This document shows, piece after piece, positions 48,101 through 63,100 of a stretch of DNA of 64,000 nucleotides (its first letter is position 1; every line of letters starts with the position of its first letter). A model generated the notes under the pieces. The model saw only the letters and a list, made by a program, of their open reading frames with translations. It searched no databases and was not told where the DNA came from. The position numbers were made by a program, and so were the translations under genes. The stretch comes from Hepsetus odoe (lineage: Eukaryota; Chordata; Actinopteri; Characiformes; Hepsetidae), in the NCBI GenBank assembly GCA_017165825.1, contig CM029367.1, forward strand, positions 23,419,932 through 23,483,931, written 5' to 3'.

Positions 48101-51100
48101 ATATTGGTTAAATGTAGCGGCAACAAGGTTTCTTGATGGCAGGATGGGTTTGATAACAGCAGTTTCTAGTAATCCTGGGAACATCTCTGAGGGAAGACAG
48201 ACACTTAGAATTGGTAAAAAATGTTCAAAAGCTGAAAAGTTGGCAGAGGGTCAAGCCTGCAAGAAGAAGGCTTAGGATGCAGCACACATCCTAAACAGAA
48301 ATGTATTCTGACATTAAGGACACATTTTCTTTTTTCTGAGTGTTGATGCAAATGATGCTTCACTGCTTGACTAAACGGAGCCAGTCCTTTGTCTCGAATG
48401 TTTAGTTTTGTGTTGGGAAAAAAATGCAAGCTCATTGCACTCATTGCACTTCTTAAAACCTACTATGGAAGAATGATCTAGTCCTCCAAGCTCCACTGGA
48501 AATGTTAAAGATGGCTAAGGGGATTATGCCAGAAAGATTTAATTAGGTTTGTCTTTTATCATTTCTGCTGATGTTAGATCATTTTTATGAACAAATCTAT
48601 AAAATTCTAAACGGACAAACTTTCAATCAATTTGTCAATCAATAATTTAAACAAAAATCAAACATATTTAACTTATTATAGAAAAACAGTGTTTCACATG
48701 TCAAATTATTTAAAAATATGCCCTTAAATATTTCTTTTGAACATCAAAACACTCTGAATATCTGTCCTTGCAACATAATATTTAACGAGTCCCTTTAGAA
48801 GGAGCTCAATTCTTTGTTTCTCATAAGGAACCTTAACAAAAGTCAAATTTGTTAAGGTACTAATTTTCTTATACACAGGATCACACTGTAGACAGAAATA
48901 GGTTGACTCAGTTTGATGTACACTTTACTAGAACACTTGAATACTGGAGCTGGTTTCCAACATGATTAATTTCAGCTCTGGGGAACGTACCGGTTAGGTT
49001 GAGGGTTACAAGCCTGGCAGGTGGAATATGGGCAAGAAAGCGCTCTGTGCCATAGAAGATAAAAGAACTGCAGTTAGCCAGTAGATGCTCCATTTTAGCA
49101 TCGCTGAGAGAAATCAAAATATTAGAACATTAGAGAGAACATGTTTAAGAAAGGTGTTGTACATTTTGGAACACAAGAAGCTAGTATGTTTCTCACCTAT
49201 AGGAGTGCTCCTTGCCAATGACACCTTCCCATAAGGGTGTAAATTGCTGTGAGTACATCTCTAAGGTCTTTTTCATTCTCACTGCTGGACTGGTCCATTC
49301 TATGGGACATAATACTCATTAAATAAGAGAATTAAATTCTATATAGTTACACAGTTCCCTCAGCTAACACAGGAATTAAGCATTTAACATAGACCTGTTC
49401 AAGGAACATGGGATGAGTTCCAGCTCTTCGACTGGCCCTACTCATATAATAAGTGGTTAAAATAATAAAAAAAGTAAGTTCTCTAACACACTAAGTTAAA
49501 GACAGGAAAAGTTTATTAATTATCTGATGAGAAGAAAGTAAAAAAAAACAAAAAAAAACAAAAACAAAACTAAAGTTGGTTCAATGCTGCCTGTTAGTTT
49601 AGACATGAAATGGCGCACCTTTAAAACACGGATTTTGTGTCACGGACAACATTGTCTACGTAAGCAATTTAGTGCTGTTATTTGAGTAAATAATAGCCCA
49701 GCTGGAAGCCAAAAATGGCTGAGCTGTCACTGTGTTACAGGCTGCATCCAGTTTAAATAAAAAATGGTTTTAAAAATGTTCAGAAAATGTTTTTTTCTTT
49801 TTATATATAAAACTACACAACTAATTTTACACCAATGAACAACAGAGTAATGGCCTGCATGCATGAAGCTAGGCAAAGGTATGGAGAGTGGGGAGTCAAG
49901 GGCCCACTCAGCTGAGTTATAGTAAACAGAGCATTAATCATAGAAAGAAATCTCCTGGCTCAGACAGTTTTCTGTAAAGAACTGCACCACTGCGGGTACC
50001 TCCTATTGACATGGTATTATAAATCCAGTTAAGCATAATACAAGCACTTTTCGATGGCATTTTCAATCACATCCAGGGCAAGTAAACGTTGGGCAACAAA
50101 CATGCACCCAGCTAATCCATACAAGGACACTATTCTGTTAATCATTCAAGCTGTTGGTAGAGGTGTTCTTTATGGCCAGTGTTGTCTGATGAGGCTCTCA
50201 GGCCATAAAAAGAAAAATGCTTAATATCTTCTCAGTGGCAAAGTAATTACACTTTTTAATGAAATGGATCACTTCATTTTAGTTCCTTTATTTTTTTCCC
50301 CCCCTTCAGGCTCTGCCAGAACCAAAAGTCCCTGAAGACTTAGATAAATGATTTAATTAGGCTGTTGTTTGTGCTTCATGAGAACTTCATGAGATTCCCT
50401 CAGTAATGGAACCTCCAAGCTTTCCCTGGTGTCTGATTTACTCACATATCATGATTGGGGGAGACAGCTTTTATAGTTTTAAAAAACAAGGATTTCCTTA
50501 TGTCTAAAGTGCAGTGACCAAAAAACAACAAACACAAACAAACAAATGTTTATGTAGTGTGCCATGCTTATGTTTGATTGTTGAAGGAATTGTGAATCTT
50601 CTCATCCTTTATTCAGTATGTCTTATTTGGTTGGGTGGCATTTCTTTCTGGACAATCATAAGATTTGAAACAGCAAACAGTCAGATGACACTGGATGTTA
50701 ATGGGAATTGTGTGCACCTGAATATACATTAGAACTGGCCATAAAACTGCAGCCTCTATTAGACTAGAAGCATGGTTTCTGGTTTCGGTGTCATACCAAC
50801 TCTACAACTTTCGGCAAATAAATATTAGCATTTTTAGAGAAAACTGAGAAATCATTGTCATCGATTTAATTATAATACAGACTGACATGTAGCTATCATG
50901 TAATAGCTGTGGTGCTGAAAAACTAAAAAAAAGCATTGAAATAACTAACAACATCTAAATTCTCATGAATTTTGTGGGTCTGAGACTGGGAACAGTTGGT
51001 TGTGCTGAGGCAGGCACCTTCCCTGAGCTAAGCTCTACAGGCACAGGCACTGGAGCTCCTCTTCCTGCTGTGTGTTCACTATCAATGTGTTTGGATGGGT

Positions 51101-54100
51101 TAAATGCAAAGTACAAACTGAGCACTGCTTACTGTTAACAGTGTGTCTGTGACAGCACTAGGAAGTTAATAAATGTAAAATGGTACTTACCACAATCTGC
51201 CACATCACTGTATGGATCAACAATATCTAAACATGTCTTAAGGAATTAATAATGGATACAATGGAAATAATCTCAATGACCATGAACAGTGAAGTTCCAT
51301 ATAAAGTCACACTCAAAAATCCTCAGTTTTGCTGATTTTCAGTATTTAAATTTCTGCATAGACTACATTTTATGCATACTTTCCTTTTTTTTCCAGCACA
51401 TAAACATTAGACATGCATTTAAATGTGCAAAACAGTGCTCTCTCTGTGGAAACTGTCCTTCTGGGCAGCTAGAAAATCAACTAAATATAATTTGCCTTTT
51501 GTATAAAACCATAGGATCCACAAGAGAGTCATGAAACATTGGATTTTTGGATAGACAACAAGAGTAAAAGAATATTTGGAGACAAGAGGTGTCAGTAGGA
51601 GTTAAAGACATATCTAAAGGAACACAGCTGCCCAGTGAGCTCTTGGCAAAGAGATAGGATACATTTGAAGTTGTGCGTGTCCACTGGGACAGAGTGTGGA
51701 GGTAAGACACGGTTCACCAGTGCCTGCATGAGAAGACCCAGAGACATTAATTACAACGTTATGCCAGTGACATTATGCCGATAAACAATTTCAAATATGA
51801 ATTTAAATGACTGTAGACACCTTTTAACATAAATGGTTATACTGCCTGGGATTTTGCAGAAAGAAGAAAGAGAAGCTAAGCATTAGAAAAATGAAAAGGG
51901 CATCTAACAAGAAGGCACAGAAAAGGGAGTGAGACAAAGTGCTGGGATCTTGGACCCCAAACCCCCTCATCATTAGGGAAAACACATTATGTAATTGATT
52001 AAGTGAGGCTGACTTAAAAGCAGAGAAAGGGTCAGTTGAATAATTGACTGCTGTGAGGACAGGTAAAAGTAATATTCCACATTTTTATCAGCTGCTGCCA
52101 CGTTCATTTATTTGACTCACCACTTTGATGGCTTTGCTTTGATCTCCTTTTCCTTTGGCTGGCTTTCCACTTTTGGTCTCCTTTTTATTGTCACTTTCAA
52201 CTGTCATCAACAGGAAGTAGTGTTAGAACAGGAAATGACCGTCTGACTGGGGACTTTAAATGACACAGCATTATCCTTGCCTGAAACCCCCAACAACCAA
52301 CTAAAGTCTACCTCTCCCTCCCAAATCAGAAAGACATTTAGCATCAATAGCCAAATTAGAGTTTACTGAAGTTAAGTGTGTGAAAAAAAAGAGAACTTCA
52401 AATATTCACTTCACTTTGAAATAAAACATAAAGGCAAATACAATGTCAACAGAATACATTTCATTACTTTTTTTTTTCCATACTATATTTCATCCAGCAA
52501 GTTGCAAGCCAACACTTGTACCGCATAACAAATAGCCCCTTTTGGGGAGCAGCTCTGGGTCCTATGTCTTCCAGATGTTATGGCACACTATAGATGATCT
52601 AAGGCAGCAAAGTTTGTTCCTTTAGTTCCTTCAAATATTTCCATAGTTGTTTTCCTGAAATATCCTGGCTGGATGTGTTCTTATTTTTAATAATTTTACA
52701 ATGTCCACATATATTTGCATATGTACACACACGTACACTCTCAAATACCCTGTCAGTGCTTCTGTTAAATCATCTGCTGCAGCAGGTACTTGGTATTCAC
52801 CCACGCAAGATTTCCTTTTGTTTTTTTTTTTTTACAGGTTTATTTGAAGCCTTTTTTTGCACTAACTGGCAGTGAGGTTGTGAGGGGGTTAACTAAAAGA
52901 CCTAACCTTTTGAAAAATTTGCATGATCCCCTTGGAACAAAAAAAGAACAAATGTTTTCCATTTGCATATATTACCAACTAGAATGTTAAAAAAAAGCAG
53001 AGGTGCAAAGATCATACAATCAACAGATTTCCTCATTTTTTTTAATTAATCTGATGATATTTCTGGAGAAGTGATTTATTTATTGAAAAATCAGCACTGT
53101 CATTATGCCCAAATGGGCTGGAAAGGACTGAATTATGAAGATTTTCCTGCTATTTTCATTGTTCTCAACAGGCAGTTATGTTGCGATATGGGTTATATAA
53201 CAAATTGACTTTGAAATAAATTCTCAAAAACAGAGTTTCTAAGTGCATAATTTGCCAGAGCATCAAATACCCTTCACCAGCTTGCCTTCTTCCCATAGTG
53301 TATTCTCTACATGCTTGACCTCCTTGAAGTGCTCTTAGGTCCAGTTTCAAAACCAGTGTGCCCTTTGTAGGTATCTTTAACAATGAACAGGATTTAATTT
53401 AGGCACCTAGACCAATCTTCAGCTTAGCATTTGTGGTAGGATGCAATGCACAGTGTTGTGACAAATTTCTCTCATATTGAGGATTACAAATGAGACAAAT
53501 GAGAATCACTATTTTTACATCCTACATTCTAGTTAAAACTAGGATGACCTAATAGCCTGTTGCTGGTTTGTGGTATGTCCCTCTTTGGATCACTATTAAT
53601 ATGCACTCACTGTTTGTGAGAGGAAAATTCTTTGATTGATCATTTTTTATTTTTCAAATGGAAAGTCACTCATGCTGGAGTGATTTATGACAGATGGGTA
53701 CCAGCAAGAGTGACAGGGAAGGCTTACAGGACAGTAGTGAGACCACCTATGTTGTACGGGTTGGAGACGGTGGCACTGATGAAAAGACAGGAGGCGGAGC
53801 TGGAGGTGTCAGAGTTAAGGATGCTGAGATTTTGGTTGGGTGTGACGAGGATGGAAAGGATAAGAAATTAGTATATTAGAGGGACAGCTCAGGTTAAATG
53901 TTTTGGAGACAAAGTTATAGACGCAAGGTTTCATTGGTTTGGTCCAGAGGAGAGACGAGGATTATATTGAGAGCAGGATGTTGAAGATGGAGCTGCCAGG
54001 AAAGAGGAAAAGAGGAAGATCCAAGAGGAGGTTTATGGATATGGTGAGAGAGGACATGCAGACGGTTGATTTGAAGCAGGAAGATGCAGAGGACAGGAAG

Positions 54101-57100
54101 AAATCGAGACAGTTGATCTGCTCTGATGACCCCTGAACGTGAGCAGCCGAAAGACAAAGAAGATGAAGAAGAAGAAGAAGAAAGTCACTCACGTCTGCTG
54201 CATCCAAAACACTGACAAGCAGAACCAACTCTTTGTTTACCAGCCAAATAAAATCCCATTCATTGAGGATGTTAACATTTACTACCTCAAATGTGAGTGG
54301 TCATAATGTCTTGGCTCCTCAAATAAAGTTTTTCAAATAGACTCCTCAATATGTGATATGAATATATGAGTCTTAATTTCACAGCGAATTGCAGTGTTTG
54401 CAGCTTTACTTTCTAAAGCTGATATTACATGAGATATATTCACATCTGATTAAAACAAAAATGATTTACCTGCTTCAGAAAGTGGAGAAAGTGTTAACCT
54501 GAAAATATTAAAAATTCTATTTCTTGAGATCGCCCAGCCACTAAAGGTACCACACTGCCCTTTGGTTTAGTAAGTCATGGAAGCCATTTGTCCTCACAGC
54601 ACTACTGACAGACTTTATTAAGTGATGCTGATAGAGTGTTGTCTTTGTATGATATGTATGGAATACTCTGGACCACTTTCTGATCTATCAGCTGCAATAC
54701 TTTTCACAATGCTTAAATATATTACATAATCAGAATTTACACAAAGCTATGAATATCACAAACCAAGTTCATAATCATCTGATTTCATGGCCTACAAAAC
54801 TCCTGAGTTATGATTAAAAAATCAAAAACTGATTAGCAAAAATTAAAGGCTTTTTATGACCTAAATACTGTCACACTGTCAGACAGAGATGAAGAAGATA
54901 AACATCGCCCCTGAGCTTCATCAGCCCACAGTCCACCAATCACACAGCCTAAAGTCATGTAGTACAGCACTGCATAGGTCTGACATACCAAATGGCCCGT
55001 TTAACTCTCCCTCTTTCACTTTCTGAGTATCTTAGAGATTAAGTGATAGTGGTGATGTAATAGTATCAGAAGGGTAGTAAAATTGTAGAGTAGCTTTAGT
55101 CTACTTGGAATCTCAGTATGTTTCATGTTAAGTGTAGTAATGATACTATACTCATCTCTGTAAAACCTATAAGTGTATATCATTCCAAACTGTCTCAGTA
55201 TGAGACATTTCATAAAATATTTCTAATATACAGGGGATTTTTTTTTTATGGACTTTTAATAAATAGGTCAAACATTCCTGCTTTTTCTTCAGACTAGTGG
55301 GTTCATGCAAGTGGGAATTTTGCTTTTAATTTGACAATTTACATGCACATGGGTTGAAAAGGAATACATTAATTAGAAAAATAAAATTTTAAATCAGTCC
55401 TCCAGTCCCATAAACGCAGCTGCACATTTGAATTTTAAAGGAGATTATGAGGATGTAAATCCTGACTGTGCAGTTCCTATTAAAGGACTCCTATTAGCAC
55501 AGCATTTTATTAAGGGGCTTTGTGAATGAGGTGGAGGGGTAGAAAGAGATTAACAGGCTTCAGATGAAAATACCTCAGGATGCATTTAGACTTTCCTAAA
55601 ATACTTCTTGACTTCTGCTGCCAACAGCCATCCTGTAGGATGTTCTTTTACACGTTCAACTAAGCTAGGTCAGCCTATAACATTAAACTTGTCAGAGTAG
55701 CACTTTACAAGCAGCTAGTCTCAAACAGATCATACTGTTTTGGACACATCTACTACTTCTTACTAGACTTACTGCATATAAAAATAACCATAGTACAAGG
55801 TTCCAACAGGTAGTTTTACAAGGTGGGACACAATAAAGGAGACTACATAGTGCAAGGACCTTAGTGTAAACAAGTGATTTAAAGAGATTTGCAGACAGTA
55901 GAGCTTATGTACGTTCTTACCTTGCTGCTCTCTCTGTAGACGTGTGTAGAAAACCTGCAGAGAGAAGTCCCGGGACACTGAACTGATTCTGTCCTGCTGC
56001 AGAACAGCCAGAGCTTCTAATGGCAACTCCAGCAGCATTCTATCAGCTAACAGCAGCACACACTCCCCCTGGTCTATTGAAAACACAAACAAACATACAC
56101 AGCATAACATACCACATCCCATGGGGATGCATATAAATACATGCATGCATACATACATACATACATCATATACAGTACTGTGCAAAAGTTTTAGGCAGGT
56201 GTGAAAAAATGCTGTAAACAAAGAATGCTTTCAAAAATGGAAGTGTCAATCATTTATTTTCATCAATCAACAAAATGCAGTGAATGAACAAAAGAGAAAT
56301 CTAAATCAGATCAATATTTGGTGTGACCACCCTTTGCCTTCAAAACAGCATCAGTTCTTCTAGGTACACTTGCACACAGTTTTTGAAGGAACTTGGCTGG
56401 TAGGTTGTTCCAAACATCTTGGAGAACTAAGCACAGATCTTCTGTGGATGTGGGCTTCCTCACATCCTTCTGTCTCTTCATCTAATCCAGACACACTGGA
56501 TGATGTTGAGATCAAGGCTCTGTGGGGGCCAGAAGAACTGATGCAGGTTTGAAGGCAAAAGGTAGTAACACCAAATATTGATCTGATTTCGATTTTTCTT
56601 TTATTCGCTCACTTTGCATTTTGTAAATTGATCAAAATAAACAATCATTATTGATATTTTTGAAAGCATGCTTTGTTTACAGCATTTTTTTCCACACCTG
56701 CCTAAAACCTTTGCACAGTACTGTATATATAAACAGCTTATTTAGCAGCAAATTATAGTTGCTTTCACAAACTCGTTGTCCATCAGACAAAGTATAACAT
56801 TTGACACATTAAAAACAGGCTTTTTAAACCTGGAAGCAAAGTACTTGTAGAACATTTAATAATATAAGTTTGAAGTGTTTGGGAGGGTTTCCTCCAGGTG
56901 CTCCGGTGTCCTCCCACTGTCCAAACATATGAATGTCTGATGGAGATGTTAAATTGACCCCTATGTGCGAGTGTGTGTATAGTCTTCTTTTCTGTGTATC
57001 TGTCCTCCAATGAACACACACACATTTTCTTTATGTTTCTTCCTATGAGTACTCACACAGGCTCTAAATGCTATCATTTACTATCTCAACTGAGAAAATC

Positions 57101-60100
57101 AGTTGAGATATTAAAAGGCAGCATGTGGTAATGATAAATAAATAAATAACGAACACTGTCTAGGTGGAGCATAACTGACAGCATAATTAGGCCTTTTTAA
57201 CCAGATTCACTGCAGTGCACTATGTGAGATGTTGATGAAAATTATTCAGTGTTCATGTTTTTGTAGTACTAATGGTTCTTTCTTTACTGGCAAACAGTTC
57301 ATGAGAAGTGCACTGCTGCCTCTCACCGGTTACTGAAAAAACAACACATTTGATCTTTGCAAACAGAAATCTACTGCAAAAAGGATGCTTGCAAAGAGGC
57401 ATTCAAATACCACGGATCAATTGGCCAACTGTCAGAGTTGTCCACTTGGATCAAATCATCCAGGACATTTGATGATGTCGGGTGTGATTAGGACCTCTGT
57501 TTTTAAGTGTCCTCAAAATGTTTTTTTTTTTTCTTTTTTGGTGACTGGAAAAGTGAGCGATGAGCCCATAACTTGACATTCTTTAGTGTTCACTAAATTG
57601 CAGGATAGTTTGTGGTGTGTTTTGAGTATGACATGTGACGCTTTAGTATCTCTTTCCTGTTTTCTCTTTATAAAATCCTTCTGTTACTGCCTGTAATCTC
57701 AAACTTGGATTCAGTAAATAGGACCTAATCTAATAAGATGAGTGTGTGTGTCTTAGGCTATGCCAAGTCTTTTGCCTTGGTTGCTTTCCCAGGAAGCTGT
57801 TTAGAGAGTGTGCTTTGTGGGTGTGCTTTGAGGTTCACTACTACAAAGCTTTCTTTTGACTGTAAGTTTGCTGATTGGAGTCACTCACTCCTTATTCAGC
57901 ACATTCTGTATCTGTATTATGTATGAGTTGTTGTTCTCACTCAACAAAGCTTTATGTATTGGTCGAAAGATGGTATGGTCGCATTTTAGTCTGTCTGATC
58001 ATCGGTTTGGATTCAAATGATGAGTTATAGAGTATCATGTACTTTTTTGTAGCTTTGTCATGATTAGAACTCTTAAGCCATATTTTCCAATGTCAAATGT
58101 TACTTAATATTATATGTTCTGCTGAAAATCCTAAGTGCAGCTGTATTTGTAAGAGTCTAAATGTATTAACTTTTAAGTTTATATTAAATTTATGATAAAT
58201 GTATCAAACCAATCAACGATTCATCCAAGCATGTGGTTCAATGCACAGGATGTAATCTGAACTTTTGTACAAAGGAACAGATATAGTCGGTTTCATAAAT
58301 GTGCCGACTTGCTTTTCAGCAGTGCCAAATACAAGTCTAAAATCTATGCAAATTTTTTACAAAACTCAATTTTCAACTTCTCAAACTGCTGTACTGACTA
58401 CATAAGTAATTAAAAAATGTCCTTCAAATTAAAGAAATGCAAAACAAGCATTTTAATTTTTGAACTGAACTGTGCTGTGCTGGGATTGCGTCTCCTGTTA
58501 GCATGTGCTTAAAGGTGCTTTTACAATTAGTGCAGTGATTACCAGGCAAAGCTTTATCTGCAGCTCCTCTATCCTCCTTTTCTTTGGGCCGGGCTGCCTC
58601 ACTGATGGATACTGATGGAGATTGCTGGCTGAGAGAGAGTGATAAGAGGAGAGCAAGAATCAGAGTGAGAAAAGGAGAAATATTCCACTGACAAGAGGAA
58701 ATGAAAGTGAAAATGGGTCTATGAGAGGAGCGATGAGAGGCAGCCTGGGGGAACGTGAAGACTGGCTCAGGTCATAACCCCCTAACCAACCACACATATG
58801 CTTACACACACACACACACACACACACGCATACACACACACAAACAATGCACACTTACAAACAGCTTATTCAAAGGAAAGCTGACATTTACAGAAGTCTG
58901 TGGATCAATGCAAAAACCTCAAATTCAATGGCTGCCTAAGAAAACAGCTGCCTTCAAAAATATAAAACAGTGACATACATTCATCATCTAGAGCTTCAGA
59001 AAAAGACACTGGGGCTTCCTCATTACCGAAAGCAGCAGAAGTCGAACTGAGAGAGAACAGGATTCAGGTAGTCATTCATTTCCTTGACTATGGCTTTCAA
59101 TCGTATCTCTAACTCTCCATCTGTGAAGTCCTGTACAGAAAGCAAGAGAAGAAAAAAGCAGACAGGCAGCTAAAGATGCGGAGAGATTGCATGTGAATTC
59201 ATATTCATTGCATGGGAGTTTATATACTGACAAAAATATATTTTATGTATGGTCATATTATCGTAACTATTATAGGGAAACAGCTCTAATTAATGATGTA
59301 CATAGGGTGTGTGTGTTTATATGTTAGCATAAGTACCAGTTTTGAGTTATGCCTGCTATGCACTGGCTTTTTGGGGCACCTGGACTCTTTGAGCAGGGTT
59401 TGTGCAGCAACACGACTGAAGGCTTGGGCTTGGTCTCGTAGCTGTAGCAGGACAGGAGGCTGGACATGAGCCTTGACCACTCTGGAGCAGACTAACCCAC
59501 CTGCAGAAGCACACAAATACTTTGGTAGACACAAACCAGTCCAGGCAGCTCAGAGAAGTAATAGGTCCCAGTGAGCCTCTCCGTTCTCACTGCACTAAAA
59601 GAAACAGGGTGCTCTCCCCTCCCAGGCATTTAGTTTCCAGTTGTTAAGCATCTCTAGGAGAACCTTGGACTCTGCTTTGCGATACTAGAATTAGTGTATT
59701 TTTATTCTTTGCAACAAAAAATAATAATAATAATTGAAGACTTCCTGTTCCCAAAAGGAGGTAATACTCTTTTACCTGCTATCTGTACATTCTTCCCCTT
59801 CTGATTATCAGTGTCTTTTGTCTTCTCATAGAATGCCCCATATAAGACTGAACTGTAGAAAGAATAAAAAAAAACAATTTCATTTACTTCTTGAAGACAC
59901 AACCTAATAGATGTGCAATCACTGCTATCTATTAATTATATTTGAGAAAAGTCGATCTCATAATGCTTGCTGTAGACAGAATCAGACAGATTTTAAGTGT
60001 GTGTGTATGTTGTGTGTGCGTATGTGTGCACATTTACTTTAATTAAGTGGCTAGCCGCAATGTGCTCATCCTTAATACCAACATCACTGAGAATACCCTC

Positions 60101-63100
60101 TAGAGCAGGTGTCACCAACCTTTTTGAAACTTAGAGCTACTTCACGGTTACTGAGCCATACGAAGGGGCTACCAGTTACCTAAACTTATCTATACTTCAT
60201 GTATAATAAGCATGTATTAAATGCCTTTTTTGTTGATATTATCATTTTCAAATTTGTATAAATGCACATGTGATTAAAGAAGAATAGAAACAGGATAAAA
60301 TTAAATTTTCGATGCTGCTCACTGGTGAGTTATTTTTAAAACAGGTCCGTGGGCAACTCATGTGTTCCTTGGGGGCATCCTGGTGACCGTGGGCACGATT
60401 TTGGTGACCTGCTTTAGAGCTTATGCACAGAAATTGAAAGGGATATACAAAGAAGCTATGGAGTCTCAATAGAGTGGGAAATGAAATAACAAAGTCTGGA
60501 AAATTAAACTTTTTACTCGACTTGATCTAAATTAAATAACTAATAAAGTAACACAGCTTGGTTTGTGAAATATTAACTGATGATCTTACCCATCTTCAGA
60601 GTGTTGCAGCAGCAGGATTTTGAGACTGGGTGGCATTTCTCCCAGGAAGCTTAGGTGGTTAGGATTTATACTCAAATACTGGTAGGCCTGGAAAGACAAC
60701 CAGTAAACCCAGACTGTCCAGGCGTGAATCCTACAACTCTAAGAGCTTATCCAGGTGGATAACTTATCTGCACACATATGCTGAGGTAAAACATACATTT
60801 CAGTTGAACTTTACATTTCACAAAATAACCCAAAATAAAAGAACAGTACAGCATGCATGAATAGAACCGGATTAAAGTTTGTGTTCTCTTCTGTGTCGAC
60901 CGGGACCAGCTTTCCTTTATTAGGCCTATGTTTCTGACTCTAAGGAGCTCACCAGAGGGCCCGTGTGTTTGCTGTAATTCAACTCCCTAAACATTTGGAT
61001 CAAGCCATGAAAAAGGCATAATGTGTGCCTAAAGCAATCCTATAGCAAACGTAAGGACGTCTGGTGGGCCCCAAGGACAGGGTTGAGAGAAAATGAATTA
61101 GTCTATGCATTCATGCTAGGCTTTTTTAAAAAAACTTTTTACAATGCATGAAGGTGAGAGCAGCACCTTAGAGAGTGTATGTAGTGAATGATCGATTGCA
61201 GAGAGGAGGTTGCTGCCTTTGTGTTGTTGAGAGGACAGCAGGTTCTTCTGCAGGTCAAGCAGGGCAGCCAACTGAGACTGGCCAGAGTCTGAACATGCCG
61301 CGTGCAAAACACTTGACATCTCTGTACAGCACCTACAGCTCTGAGGTCAGCAGATACAAAAATACAGTAAGAACTAAGCAGCTCAAAACAAACACAAATA
61401 CACATGCAAACACTATTAACCCCCTGGCCTAAAAAAAAAAAAAAAAAAAAAAAAAAGGTTTCAGAGACTAGAACAGTATAAACTGAACTGTCACTTTAAA
61501 CTCATTCCATTCACATTTGCTCATTTAGCAGATACTTTTATCCAAAGACACTTACAAGCATTTAGGCAAGAGTGCAATAGGAGCATGAATATTAAATACA
61601 TAAAATATTAAAATATCATAAAATATAATGAAATTAAAACTAAGATATTGTCGAAAAATATATTCATTGTAATTATAATATCATTGTAAATGTCTAAAAT
61701 AATAAAAACATTTGTCGATAATTTAATGGCTTCAGTAATCAATGGTGCAAACATTAAGGACTTGGCTTAAGATATTAAATTATTTTCTTAAGAGCAGGTT
61801 TCCCCATCACCTGTAGCAGGGCAAGGTATTGGCCAGAGGAAGCAGGGTCATACTGGCTGTAACACTCCACCAACTCCACACAGATCTGAGAGAGCACCCG
61901 GATGAGATTGTGTTGCAGAGCCAAGTTCAAAGCCTCAGCGAGAACCTCATAGGTCTGGCCCAGCTTCTGCTGCACTGTCCTCCAATTGGTCTGTAAAAAA
62001 GAAAACAAAACATTGACACTACAGGCCTTAATGAGTGCCAGTAGGTTTATATGTGGTGTAAGCATGTATGTGTTTGTGATCATATCTACTACCATAGCCT
62101 GCCAGAATGACAAAAAGTCTGAAATTCATGCTGATGAAACCCTCAACTTAAACATGCAAGAAAAATAGCATGTTTTTAAAAGACTGAATGCTAATTTTGT
62201 CTTGTTAAGAGCAATAGTAACTCCACCTGAAGCAGTGTTATTATAGGGCCTCATAAAACAAATAAAAAAATGTCATTATCCATAGTATTTTGTTATGAGC
62301 TTCATTGGCATTACATACATTTTGTGTCACAGAATGCAATATGACCATGAAAGAAATACATTTTACATAAATATATATGTATAAATGTTTGTGTGTGTGT
62401 ATGTGTGTGTGTGTGTGTGTATATTTTTGGGTATCTGCTTTACCTGTAGGTCAGTCTTTTTGGCAAGGTCTTCTCTGTTCTTAACTGTGCTTCCCTCCTG
62501 TCCTCCTCTAATAGCCTCTTTGTCATTTTCATTTTCAGTTGCTGTTCCTTCTTCTCTGCTCTCTACCTGATGCAGCAATGGGACTTTTTTAATCTCTTCA
62601 ACCTATCAGCCATATTTCAGTCAATTCTGATTAATTGTAGGGATGGAAAATTAATTTTATAATGCACTTCATTGGTATCATACAGTGCAAGGTATATGTT
62701 ATTGGTCCAGAAATCCCTTATTGTTACATGGCTACTTTGGTTTTAGCAGGATTAATTACTCACACTAAATATAAAAGAAGCATGCATATTTTTTTTATCG
62801 AATCTGCCTTAGACTCAAGTGCATTTTGGACAAAAACAGTGCTTATAATTTGAAAAAAAAAAAAACATTCACAATTTTCCTTTTACTTGGCATTGCCAGA
62901 ATATATAACACAACAGACAGGTCTTCTTGCTTTCTGTTGAATATGCATGAAAATATCCTGAGTTGTGAATACTGCCTTTGTACCCATATAGGCTATATTG
63001 CTCCTGCAGATGTGAATGTTTTACCATGATAGGTCCATCCCACAAAGGAACTGGACAGAGCAGGTCCCTCTGCAGCATGATTAGTCTTAGACACTTTCCC

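Larger units (their letters stand above)
56074..58542. other. cfap46 intron
   Basis: Contains the MITE at 56171-56725, a diverged repeat near 56875-57010 (GGTTTCCTCCAGGTGCTCC) and a hairpin at 57082-57110. Confidence 0.75.
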
